This document shows positions 13,061 through 23,157 of a DNA stretch of 64,000 bases, one piece after another. Numbering within the stretch: the first letter of the stretch is position 1; each line of letters begins with the position of its first letter. A program made the position numbers and the translations under genes. This DNA comes from Parasponia andersonii (Eukaryota; Streptophyta; Magnoliopsida; Rosales; Cannabaceae), in the NCBI GenBank assembly GCA_002914805.1, contig JXTB01000029.1:1187679-1251678 (forward strand), written 5' to 3'. The notes under the pieces are model-generated. The model ran no database searches, was not told where the DNA came from, and saw only the letters and a program-made list of their open reading frames with translations.

Positions 13061-13572
13061 GTAATTCCCTTCCTCTGTTTCTTAGCTTTCTTTCTTTATT
13101 TTGATGAAGACTCTCACATATGATACATATGTAGCTAAACATGCCTCCTCTCCAAGGATGTCTATTTCCTTTCTCTGTAGTATGGTTTTTCCTATAGGCT
13201 CTGTTTGGTTGCTAAGAAGATGTTGGTTTACTGAACCTTGTACAGATGTTATGTTCAGTTGTGATAAATGGTTCTTTTCCTTTCAACATGCTTTGTTTGT
13301 AAGAACAAGAAAGTGTAAATTTGTATAAGAATCATGGCTCTTTTTACACTAATCTCTATTATTGCATTGAAACATTGTTATACCTGCTTTATTAGTAAAG
13401 TAGCTAGATTTGGTCGAGTTTTTCAGTTGGAAAATAAAATAAGGATAATAAATGATTCATTATGTTATTCTTTTTCACCTTAGTAGTTTTGCTATTATGA
13501 GATTATCATGATCGAATTTAATGTCTCCCAGCTTGTCCACATCTTGACTCCTCTGTTTTTGACAATTCTCAG
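13061..13572 (+). other. Probable 5'-UTR intron of the SCL3-like gene
   Basis: A donor TCTAAG|GTAATT at 13061 and an acceptor TTCTCAG at 13566-13572, just before the start codon, bracket about 510 bp of T-rich sequence typical of a plant leader intron. This is inferred from splice signals only; transcript reads would settle it. Confidence 0.5.
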
Positions 13573-13611
13573 ACAACCTTTTTTTTTTTTTTTCATTCGT
13601 TGGTTGGATAA

Positions 13612-15012
13612 ATGATTAAAGACGAGGGATCATCATCCGTGACTTCTCCATCTCTGCAGTTCTTCCCTCTGATGCCGACATCAACGAGTTCAGGTTCACC
13701 ATCTCCATGGCTCAGAGAGCCTAGATCTGAAGAAAGAGGATTGTATCTGATCCAACTTCTTGTTGCATGTGCTAACCATGTTGCAGCTGGTAGCCTTGAG
13801 AATGCCAACATTGGGCTGGAACATATTTCCCACCTCACCTCCCCAGATGGCGACTCAATGCAGCGAATTGTCGCTTACTTTACCGAAGCGCTCGCTGATC
13901 GAATGCTTAAGAGTTGGCCTGGACTTTATAGAGCCTTCAACTCGACGAAAATAGTATCGGTTTCTGAAGAGATTCTAGTTCAAAGACTGTTCTTTGAGCT
14001 CTGTCCCTTCTTGAAGCTTTCTTATGTGATCACAAACCAGGCCATCTTTGAAGCTATGGAAGGGGAGAAGATGATTCATATCATTGATCTTAATTCAAGT
14101 CAGCCCGCTCAGATGATTGATCTTCTTCAGACGTTAAGTGCTCGGCCTGAAGGCCCTCCCCATTTGAGGATTACAGGCATTCATGAACAGAGAGAAGTTT
14201 TGGAACAAATGGCTCTTCGATTAACTGAAGAAGCTGAAAAGCTTGATATCCCTTTTCAGTTTAATCCTATAGTAAGCAAACTAGAGAATCTTGACATCGA
14301 AAGTTTGCGAGTCAAGACCGGGGAAGCTCTGGCAGTGAGTTCTGTGCTTCAGTTGCATTCCCTTTTGGCAACTGATGAGGAAATATATGGAAGGAACTCG
14401 CCATCAGTGGCGTCACACCTTGAAAAACTCTCTCTTATGAATCAAAGGCCTCTAAAAGATTGGCTTGCGAAAGAATCACACAGTTTGTTTAACATGAGTC
14501 CGGATTCTGCTTTGTCCCCTTTATCTTTGAGTGCTTCACCTAAGATGGGGAGTTTTCTTTCTGCTATCTGGGGCCTGTCACCGAAGGTGATGGTGGTAAC
14601 TGAGCAAGAATCAAACAACAATGGATATACTTTACTGGAGAGGATCTCGGAAGCATTGTTCTTTTATGGAGCACTGTTCGATTGCTTGGAATCTACGGTA
14701 TCAAGAACATCGGTGGAACGACAGAAAATTGAGAAAATGCTTTTTGGTGAAGAGATTAAGAACATCATAGCATGTGAGGGAGCTGAGAGAACAGAGAGGC
14801 ATGAGAAGCTTGATAAATGGATCTTAAGGCTCGAGTTAGCCGGATTCGGCAGGGTGCCTTTGAGCTATCAAGGAATGATGCAGGCAACTAGGCTGTTAAG
14901 ACAGAGCCCTGCTTTCAGTGGCTATAAGATTAAAGAAGAAAATGGATGTTTGATTATGTGTTGGCAGGACAGACCCCTCTTTTCTGTTTCTGCATGGAGG
15001 TTTAGAAGGTGA
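13612..15012 (+). CDS. SCL3: GRAS-family transcriptional regulator, SCARECROW-LIKE 3 type
   Basis: An intronless reading frame of 466 residues, close to the roughly 480 usual for SCL3. After a short variable N-terminus comes SEERGLYLIQLLVACANHV (leucine-rich region I), then HIIDLNSSQPAQ (VHIID block, residues about 157-168), the PFQFNP segment, and a C-terminus ending in WQDRPLFSVSAW (the SAW motif). These blocks match SCL3 closely along the whole length. SCL3 proteins act in the nucleus. In Arabidopsis SCL3 antagonises DELLA repression and works with SHR/SCR in root endodermis; that role is inferred here. The Trp usually following PAQ in the VHIID block is Met. The start is the first ATG, directly after a T-rich tract and a likely leader intron. 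Confidence 0.93.
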   Translation: MIKDEGSSSVTSPSLQFFPLMPTSTSSGSPSPWLREPRSEERGLYLIQLLVACANHVAAGSLENANIGLEHISHLTSPDGDSMQRIVAYFTEALADRMLKSWPGLYRAFNSTKIVSVSEEILVQRLFFELCPFLKLSYVITNQAIFEAMEGEKMIHIIDLNSSQPAQMIDLLQTLSARPEGPPHLRITGIHEQREVLEQMALRLTEEAEKLDIPFQFNPIVSKLENLDIESLRVKTGEALAVSSVLQLHSLLATDEEIYGRNSPSVASHLEKLSLMNQRPLKDWLAKESHSLFNMSPDSALSPLSLSASPKMGSFLSAIWGLSPKVMVVTEQESNNNGYTLLERISEALFFYGALFDCLESTVSRTSVERQKIEKMLFGEEIKNIIACEGAERTERHEKLDKWILRLELAGFGRVPLSYQGMMQATRLLRQSPAFSGYKIKEENGCLIMCWQDRPLFSVSAWRFRR

Positions 15013-15508
15013 GACTCGATCATTTGAAATTGACAAGGAGGGGATTGAGTGTTTTTCTATTTCTCTCTCTCTTTTTTTTTTTTTTTTTTTTTCAATTTTT
15101 ATATCTGTTGTTAATTTTATTTTTCTTCTTTGTATAAAAGGATTTAAGCATATCTTCTTCTTCTTCCCCTTTTTTTTTTCTCCCCTACTGCATAGAACAC
15201 TCAGGAAGATTAGAAGAACTTTCCTTATTATCATTATTTTTTTTTCAGTATTATATTTTTTTGTTCGTCTCTTTTTTCTTCTTGTAAACAGCCTGATCTT
15301 TGTTTGGTTTATTCAGCCTGTTATATGGAAATGTATGGATATCGATCTCTAATGAGACTGAGGAATCAAAATAATACTAGAAGAATACTATGGAAGGATG
15401 AGTTGACAAAAGACATAACATCAAAATTTTCTGGTCAAAGACATAACATTTAAAGTGGGAAAGAGTTTATTCCCATGAATATCTATATGGTAGAAACTGC
15501 GGAAACTT
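15013..15508. other. 3' flank of the SCL3-like gene
   Basis: Homopyrimidine runs (15061-15095 and 15165-15185) and TTTGT-rich sequence, likely the 3' UTR and terminator of the upstream gene. No coding signal. Confidence 0.5.
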
Positions 15509-15951
15509 GGGCCTTGTTTGGTATACCGGACTAGAATTGGATTGTAGTATTGAATTAGATTATAATAGATTGGATTAGATAAGCCTAATATTATTTCATA
15601 TTTGGTGTAATATTAGATTAGATTAGTATTATTATTATAATATGAGACCTATTTTTTATCGGGATGTATAATAAATTTATTTATATTAATTTAAATATTT
15701 AAAAATATTTATAATGTGTGATCCACTAGTCTAAAAAATTAAAATAAATGTAGGTCTTACTATTTTTAATTGTTAGATTAATAATTCCATACTTTTGAAC
15801 GAGAGAAATTATCTCATCTACATACACATATGACTATTTTGGGGTTATAAATTATTTATCTCAATCTTAAGTTAGACATCAAACATGAGTATGGGATACA
15901 TAATCCCAATCCTAATTCCAATCCTAGTCTATGTACCAAACAAGCCCTCAA
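15509..15951. mobile_element. hAT-like MITE, 443 bp
   Basis: The left end GGGCCTTGTTTGGTA and the complement of the right end GGGCTTGTTTGGTA form imperfect terminal inverted repeats that continue with GACTAG-ATTGGA. Flanking octamers GGAAACTT (15501-15508) and GGAAACTA (15952-15959) agree at seven of eight positions, the 8-bp duplication expected for hAT insertion. There is no transposase frame, so the element is non-autonomous. Confidence 0.75.
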
Positions 15952-16200
15952 GGAAACTACCATGAAGGCTACTTATTCCAAGTCTCAACTGATCCAATTA
16001 GCCAACACCAATAATCTAGCTTTAAAGTCCGTGGTAATGTTTAATATTAGCATCCTTGTAGGGGTAATACATAATTGCACGAGGTGATCACTAATGGGAA
16101 ATGTTTCTTTTGGCTAAAATAACAGAGACATCAGTAGTGGAAGCTCCAAAGTAGGCAGTGGCTTGTTCTTTAGAGATAAGATTTAATATTGTATGATATG

Positions 16201-16223
16201 TTTCTTTCTTTCTTTCTTTCTTT
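16201..16223. repeat. (TTTC)n microsatellite
   Basis: Five to six TTTC units in the spacer between the MITE and the dirigent pseudogene. Confidence 0.9.
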
Positions 16224-16330
16224 TTATGATGAGTCTGAGATATAAATAATTAGTGCGAGCCTTAGGGATAGGAGGATTTTGGTTACAATAAGTGATAAAC
16301 ATGATGAGTTTGCAGATTTCAGCATTCAAC

Positions 16331-16983
16331 TCAAAGACAATGCTTAAATTGCAAAACACTTATAAAGGAAAAACGGAAACAAGAACAAAGAAAAACATCT
16401 CTAAAATAAGACCGAAGAAGCTCAATAATGTAAGAAACAATGGCGTCTCCGGACTTTGCATCAAACCAAACTGTATGAGCCAAAGCATAGCCACGTGCGA
16501 ATCTAAACAGGCCGCTGCCCCCAACTATTGGCATTTCTCTCACGTTGTTGAGAACTGGATTCCTCCCAAGAATACTGAGGCTACTCCTTCAATGAAAACA
16601 AAATTTAAGACCATAAGTAACGCTACATCATTCTGTGCGGCAAGGGAGTAAAATCCTTGTGCTCTGCCGACGATCTTTGAGGTGGGTTCTTGCCCTTCAG
16701 TCAATGCATCATCCATTATATAAGTTCTTCCAAACAAGCCCGAGGAAGACTTACTGTCTGGTGGCTCGTTAATTATTTTAACAGCAGTTGGGTTTTTTCC
16801 ACTGAGGATGTCATGGAAGTAAAAATGGAGGTGGCTCATCTTTTCTGTCCTCTTCATCGGTGTGGCTTCACTTAAGTTCTGCTCAATGAAAACTCCATTG
16901 ATGGAGTGGAATAAGGTTGAGAAGAGGCTGAAGATGAACACAAAAAGGGAGAAGAGAAGCCATATGAATGAGTGCCCTTTTAA
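16331..16983 (-). pseudogene. Dirigent-protein pseudogene
   Basis: The minus strand encodes a dirigent protein. It has a hydrophobic leader (WLLFSLFVFIFSLF), then the family core MSHLHFYFHDILSG, DDALTEGQEPTSKIVGRAQG and LNFVFIEG, and in another frame [19 protein letters not shown]. Dirigent proteins are secreted and steer coupling of phenoxy radicals, as in lignan formation. Three defects are visible. The codon where Met is expected (16983-16981, before KGHSFIW) is TTA. About ten bases appear missing near 16584, between FIEG and SLSILGRNP, shifting the frame. The C-terminus after GDAIV does not match the usual ending. The intronless form and a preserved TATA box suggest recent loss. A sequencing error could explain the frameshift but not the missing start as well. 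Confidence 0.85.
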
Positions 16984-17043
16984 GTCTTTTGTAAGTAAGG
17001 CTGGAGAACAGTCTCAAGTGTGTTGAGTAGTGCTGTGGTGGGC

Positions 17044-17051
17044 TATTTATA
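17044..17051 (-). promoter_or_regulatory. TATA box of the dirigent pseudogene
   Basis: On the minus strand CACTATAAATAGCCC lies about 60 bp before the former start codon, the usual plant spacing. The promoter element is intact although the coding sequence is not. Confidence 0.65.
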
Positions 17052-17828
17052 GTGACTTATAAGAGAGCAAGAAGTAAAGCTTGATGCGATGATCAAAAAC
17101 ACTAAAAAAGCTGGAAAAAGTTGGACCATGTTTCTAAGGGTGCTAGACTTGGTTGCTGTATCTTAAAGAAATGTTCATGCGTGCTTATTTATTTTCACTT
17201 TACTGTTGTCCTTTTTTTTTCCAATTCTTTTTTCTTCCTAAACAAAGTAACTACTACTAGTTAAAAGCTCATGGCAAAAGGGTTGCCTATAACCGAAATA
17301 TTTTTATTTTCCCATAAACCCTTTTCCTAGTGCAGGGGAAATTTCAATTTTTATATGCCTTGTGATGATAACTAAGACTTCATCAACCATATCAGGGTGC
17401 TTTAGAAAACCACAGGTTTGTCTTGTGGCCAGAGTGCTTTACTTACTTTAAACTTTTCAGAACATGGAAGCTTCCGCCTTTCTGAAGGAATAATGATTGT
17501 ACTTTTACTAGAGGCAGAGTACTTTGATTGTTTCTGCACATAAGGGCTTCACTAGCGTAACTTACAAATACTTCTCTGTTTGCATAGAAATAACACTCTT
17601 TCCTTCTTCTGTGATTATCATGGGGAAGTAAATAAAGTATTTTCTGTCTAATAATAGAGATTCGGTATGTTGGCAATTGAATTACACTGCTAAATTTATT
17701 ATGTTATTATGTGTTTCAAACACAATGAAATATTCTTTATTTGAGAATAACTTATATTCTAACAATAAATAGAACAAAATGAAATATCCTTTCTCATAAT
17801 GTTAGTGTATTCAAATTTCTTTCTTCTT
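17052..17828. other. Spacer between the dirigent pseudogene and TBL copy 1
   Basis: AT-rich, no gene recognised. It must contain the 3' end of the TBL transcript at its right end and upstream sequence of the dirigent gene at its left. Confidence 0.5.
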
Positions 17829-19419
17829 TCAGGTAGTGAGAGCTACGTATAGAAGTTGATTCCAAGTGTCCTGAACTCCAGCAATGCACCAATGGGTGCA
17901 ATCCATGCCCCTAAAAGCATTATATTTACTGGGATGTCCATCTTTTCTCAGCTGTGACAAAGTTGTTATGTTAAGCAAATGAACTGGTTTTTCTATCTGG
18001 TTTAAGACATCTTTCAATACATAATATGGCCGCGGTAAGCCACCGGGGTAGATTGATCCACTTAAAGGCTCTGTTTCATTTCCACAGTTCGTAACCCCTG
18101 TTTCATTCCACTCGCTGCCACTAATTTGACAAAGAGTTGAAATACAGTCAAGAACAGAAAGTTGTAGCTAAGAAAAATGACACAAGAAATTAAGAAAGCA
18201 ACTTACTTGTAATGAGAGGGAGTAATTCCTTGAAAGATGACTCTAGTCTTTATTGTATCTACAGTTGAATCAACCCATTTTGCCCATGTTGTCAAACCCT
18301 TGCGAAAAGCTTCCATTCGATCCATGTCTTTGAGTATCTTGTCACCATCTTGAATATAATCCCATCTGCAATTGGAGAAGTTCGTGAGGAAGGTTCATGT
18401 GACAATTGAGAAACTAATGACTGTTTTCTGAGTTTATAGAGCTCATACGGTTGCTTAGCTCCACTTCTGTACCACCAAAGCCAAGTGTTAAAGATCAGAA
18501 CATCCATTTCCTTCCATACTTCGCCACTTTTCAAGGAATCGAGTTTCAGAACTCGACCAATATTTTCCTCCTCAATGTCCACCAGGTAATGAGAATCGAA
18601 TAGCATCGCCGAAACTTCATAGTCCTGCAAATCACAAACACAAGGGGCACTTGTAAGTTTACATCAGTGTACAATTTTAAACATTTTGATCACGATTTCT
18701 GCATAGTACAATTGACTGTGTACCAATATTTTTTATGCCAAAAGTGAACAGTAGGCTTAGTTTGAAGTACAAGTCCCCGCTGACCTCGAACACAACGGAA
18801 GTAACAGAGCCATTTTTCTGTTGAGTGATGTTGGAATCAGGCGCAGCAGCATGAAGCAAGCACAGAAACGATTCAAATTGATCGAGACTAATAGAATCCC
18901 CTATGAACATGAACCTCTTCCCCTTAAGTGTCTTCAAGAAATTTCGACCGTCGATTCTGCAACATGTTCCCATGTTCTGTTAGGACTCTACACAAATCAT
19001 GGTTTCCTAGTACTAGTCCAATATAATAGAGAGAAAAATACACGAGGAGACAAAAGATAATGAAGTTTCCGATAAAGTCCTTCAACATAGAGAAGCTTAT
19101 AGTTAAAAATTTACCTTGGCAAGTCACAATCATTGGGTTTCCACCGGTACTTGAGATACAACTTATCAGGGCGACCATACTTTTGGCAATCGAACTCTTT
19201 TCGAATAAAAGGACAAGTCTTAGAGTCATAAAGAGGATATGAATCATCTAAATCCCAACTCCCTTGATACACATCACACCTCTCTTTCTTTCTCCAGTTC
19301 ACACTGATTTTCGTTTCACTAGTGTCATGACCTCCGGAGATTGCTAAACAGAGAAATGAAAGATCCAAAACGACGGCGAAAACGAAAGAACATGTCGTTT
19401 TTCCAGTTCTCAACTTCAT
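17829..19419 (-). CDS. TBL/PMR5-family polysaccharide O-acetyltransferase, copy 1
   Basis: Five exons on the minus strand: 19419-19115, 18956-18785, 18624-18449, 18365-18207 and 18120-17829. They total 1104 bp, giving 367 residues. Exon 1 encodes a signal peptide/anchor and the PMR5N domain ([17 protein letters not shown], then [17 protein letters not shown]). Exon 2 carries the catalytic FIGDSIS box and exon 5 the DCTHWC (DxxH) box, the Ser and Asp/His of the TBL esterase-like fold. Characterised TBL proteins acetylate xylan, mannan or other wall polymers in the Golgi; the substrate here is unknown. Introns are short (about 80-160 bp) and all GT-AG, and phases match copy 2 exactly. It is the first of three head-to-tail copies and looks functional. 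Confidence 0.9.
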
Positions 19420-20750
19420 CTTTTGGTATCTTTTGAGAGAGACTCAGAGAACTGACTTTGACAAACAGTTATGTATACATGAAAACATGAGTACCCTTTT
19501 ACGTATAGGAAAGAAAAATGATTAATATTCCAAGATTTGTTGGCTACTACTTCCTTAGAAGCATACAATGTCATTAAGTATATTCGTATCAACTTTGGTG
19601 TTTGATGTGTCCAATTAAGTAATGTGATCACGAGACAAGGTGGTAGAGATCTGTTATGAAATTGTTCACCGATCTTTCACATGCCACACATGGCTAACAC
19701 CTCACTTGAAGGAGACCAAACTCAATTCTTATTTATTCATTTTTATTGGTCTCATTTTGCACGAAGATAAGGATAGAACGAAAATTAAGGATATGATATT
19801 ATACATAATATTGAAGAATGAAAGGATTCCTTCAAAAAAAAAAAAAAAAGAGGGAATGCAAGGAAAGAATATGGAAGAAATGCCACATTGTTGCATTTTT
19901 AATTCAATGCACATATAATGTTAATTTAGATATTGATTTTAGCTTTAATATTATTCAATAAGTAAGAATTAGTCAACTATAAATCATTATTAACCACAAA
20001 TAGAATTAGTCAATTATAAATCATTATTAACCACAAATCATTCATGACTGTCATAATTGAAAAGTTTATATAAAGAAGGAAAGTCGAAGGAACATGGGTC
20101 TTCGCAGAGAATACAAGTAATCGGAGTAATTGTTGATTATATTAGAAAAATATCCTTTTTAATATGTTAAAACTCTAAAAACGACAATTTTGTAATAAAA
20201 AAAGTATACTTTTAATCAAGTTATTTAAATTATAGCATTGACATGCATAGATTTAGCACTACATTTTGGAGATGCTCTTATGAATAATGCGTGCATGAAA
20301 AAGGTGATGCTTTCTAAGGCAATGAGAATTTTACGGAATGACTTGTTTTGGTTTATAGATCCAAAATAGTGCAATTAAGAGTTTGATCATAATTATTTGT
20401 CAGGATTTGACTCTAGATCCTAGATCTTAATTGTCTGGAAGGTGAAATTCAAATGGGGTTGGATCTTAGAGGAAAAATGCAGTGTAAATATAGAAATAAA
20501 AGTTTGCTAAAATATATACACACACAGAGAAATAAAAGTAGGATTTCTATAGTGACATTGCATTATAATTTAAAAATTGTGATAAAAATTAAATTAAAAA
20601 TGTATGTTCTAGGCATGCACGAAATTGATTCCCATGAATATAAAAGTCAAGATGCGCTTCCCATTATTAATGTAATAGTCCATATATTGTCTGATATGGT
20701 TTTATTCCTCCAGTTGTCTATCTTTTAAAAATTTTGCATCAATATAACGG
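19420..20750. other. Upstream region of TBL copy 1, shared with the other copies
   Basis: No gene. Several blocks recur upstream of copy 2 and of the pseudogene. Examples are CACATGGCTAA-(A/T)-CCTCACTTGAAGGAG near 19685-19712, matched at about 25757-25785 and 43919-43944, and GTGCAATTAAGAGT near 20370, matched at about 44105. The duplicated unit therefore includes roughly 0.9 kb of 5' flank. Confidence 0.7.
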
Positions 20751-20951
20751 GTCAATTAAATTTTTTGTCCCTACTATTTTTATTTCAGGATTATTTTATC
20801 CATTTTGCTAACTGTGGCTAACTCAATTGGTCTAAAATTTTAAGAATATGTGTGAAAGTTTTGGGAATTAGTGGTTCAAATTTTAGTAATATGTATGATA
20901 TTTTCTTTTAAATTTATATTAAATAATAATCATTAGTTAAGATACACTTTT

Positions 20952-20954
<3 letters not shown>

Positions 20955-21000
<46 letters not shown>
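20955..21000. repeat. (AT)n microsatellite, about 46 bp
   Basis: Perfect AT run in the spacer between TBL copies 1 and 2. Confidence 0.95.
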
Positions 21001-21003
<3 letters not shown>

Positions 21004-21290
21004 CAGCCGGCAAATAACAGTTTGGATGCGTAGTCAGATGAATTAAGAGTATATTCAAATTCCATATGCGTAGATCAGATAGCTTACATTCATCTTTATT
21101 TCTCAAACACTTTGAAATCTATTTCAATTCTTTAAATTACAATTATTAGGTCAAAATAATTTATAAAACTAGCCAGCTTTGTTTGACTTCTGACAATTAA
21201 TAAATTTCAGTCTTAGTTATTTTAATTTTCAATATGTCGTGTTTTATGCTAATTATTTCCACCAATTTGTTTACGAGTAGAGTTTGGGCT

Positions 21291-21830
21291 AGGGTGGTGT
21301 TCAAAAAAACCAATGCACCCTGGAAATCGACCTCACCGAACTAAACTGCACCAAAATTGGCGATTTTTTTCCATCTAAGGTCGGTTATAGTTTTAGAAAA
21401 ATACTAAATCGACTAATGTGGTGCGATTTACAACTTTTGATGAATATGGTCAATTTCAAACTGAATCGGTCGAAATATTTGTAATACGTATATTTTTGTT
21501 ATAATTTTTTATGATTAATATTTTTGATGATAGTAATTGATTTTTGGACTTTTAATTAGGTTGTAAAAGATATGAAATATTTTTTTGTTTGTTTAAAAAG
21601 TAGTTTTTTTAATAAAAATAAAACTTAAATAATGAAAGTCCAATCTGTCAAAGTCCAAGCTCGTCATTATAAAACCCAAAACTCAAACTGCACCACAAAA
21701 TGTAGTATAGTTTGGGCGGTTTTGATTAGCCATGATAAACCGCACAGTCCGATGATCTAATAAAACTGTACATGTAGTTTGATCAGCTTATAGGAGGTCC
21801 ATACTGGCCAAACTGGATTGTGAACACCCT
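21291..21830. mobile_element. Probable hAT-type MITE, about 540 bp
   Basis: Ends are AGGGTGGTGTTCA on the left and TGAACACCCT on the right, imperfect inverted copies of each other. Subterminal ACCGAACT/CTGCACC motifs on the left have complements near the right end, a pattern common in plant hAT MITEs. No clear target duplication, so the exact edges are uncertain. Confidence 0.55.
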
Positions 21831-23157
21831 TAATTTCGGTGCTCTACAAGCAAATTTAGTCAAAAAAGAAAAAAAGAAAGTCATTGTATTTTTTATATTA
21901 TCTTTTATTATTAATGAAAGTCATTCTAAATAAAGAATGAATATTCATTGTACATTGTTTTAACGGTAACATACATTAATAGAGTCATGGTATGACACAT
22001 AAGTATTCATTGCACTTATATCAAAAGTTTATATAGTTATTGCTTCTTTCTTTCAACTAAAAACATTATTGTTCACACGTGCGGTATTTTTTATGATAAA
22101 AAACAATTTGGACGGATGTAATGCTGTTTGCCCAGATTAGCGGACTTTAGCAAGTGATATGATGAGAAGAATCTCACAACTAGCATATAATTACCGCATA
22201 AAATGCGTTGAACGATATCACTATCGATAGCTGTAATCTCTTCCCTAAGTTGAATGATTATCATGTCTGTAACTTGTTATATTTTTATTACTCTAATTTA
22301 CCCAAAACTGTGTTATTGGAAATCTAATTAACTAAAACGAAATATGGGGTGATAAACGTATATAACAAATTTATACAGTTGTATTGGTCCAAAAAAAAAA
22401 ATCAATTATAGACAGTTGTACTAGATTCAAAATCTGTATGAAGAAAGTAATCATCATAATAATGTTCAATAAAACTTAGCTGATCAGAAAATTACGGAAA
22501 GTATTTCTTATTTGAATAATTTTGCCATGTGAACATTAAATTTGTCTCGATCCAATGATACTTACAAACATAACTAATCAAGAGTTAATTACTTGATAGT
22601 GAATTACGTTACAACATTACACATACGTACGTCTACGAATATTAATATGTCGAAGTATTAATAATTATCATTGAGGAACATTCATCGTACACGTTACTAC
22701 TATAGTGACGCAAATTAAAGGTTCGAAAATAAAGTATCATATTCTTGAATATTGTAAATCAGAATATTGTTGTAGTTTATATTTAATTTTACGTTCGAAT
22801 AGACCTCTGAGCGGGAAATTGCTTATAACTCAAGGCAATTATATATAAGAAACTCAGGCCCATGGTTCCACAAACGACTTAGATCTTTCTCTCATAGAAT
22901 TGAAATTACAAGTCATGATTTAAGAACTTAAGAGACTAATCACTATGAACATAAGTTGTAAAAATATGTGATTTACAACATGGAAAGTTTCGATATTGAA
23001 TGAATTATTATTACATGACCGAAGTCATTGAAGAATATAAATTTACAAACTTAATTAGGAAAGTGTACATATATATTTGCCTTCTTTTCCGTGTTTTTCC
23101 TTTCTTTTATTTTCCTCACCAAATTCCAAGATCCAAAGTCTCATGTATAGCCCTCCT
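21831..23157. other. Spacer before TBL copy 2
   Basis: AT-rich; no gene, RNA or clear repeat recognised. Confidence 0.5.

Noticed and set aside
13593-13838. Minus-strand frame at the start of the SCL3-like gene
   Set aside because: Shadow of the coding strand.
16950-16964. ATGGCTTCTCTTCTC as an alternative start for the dirigent gene
   Set aside because: It is in a different frame from the dirigent sequence and leads to a short unrelated peptide.
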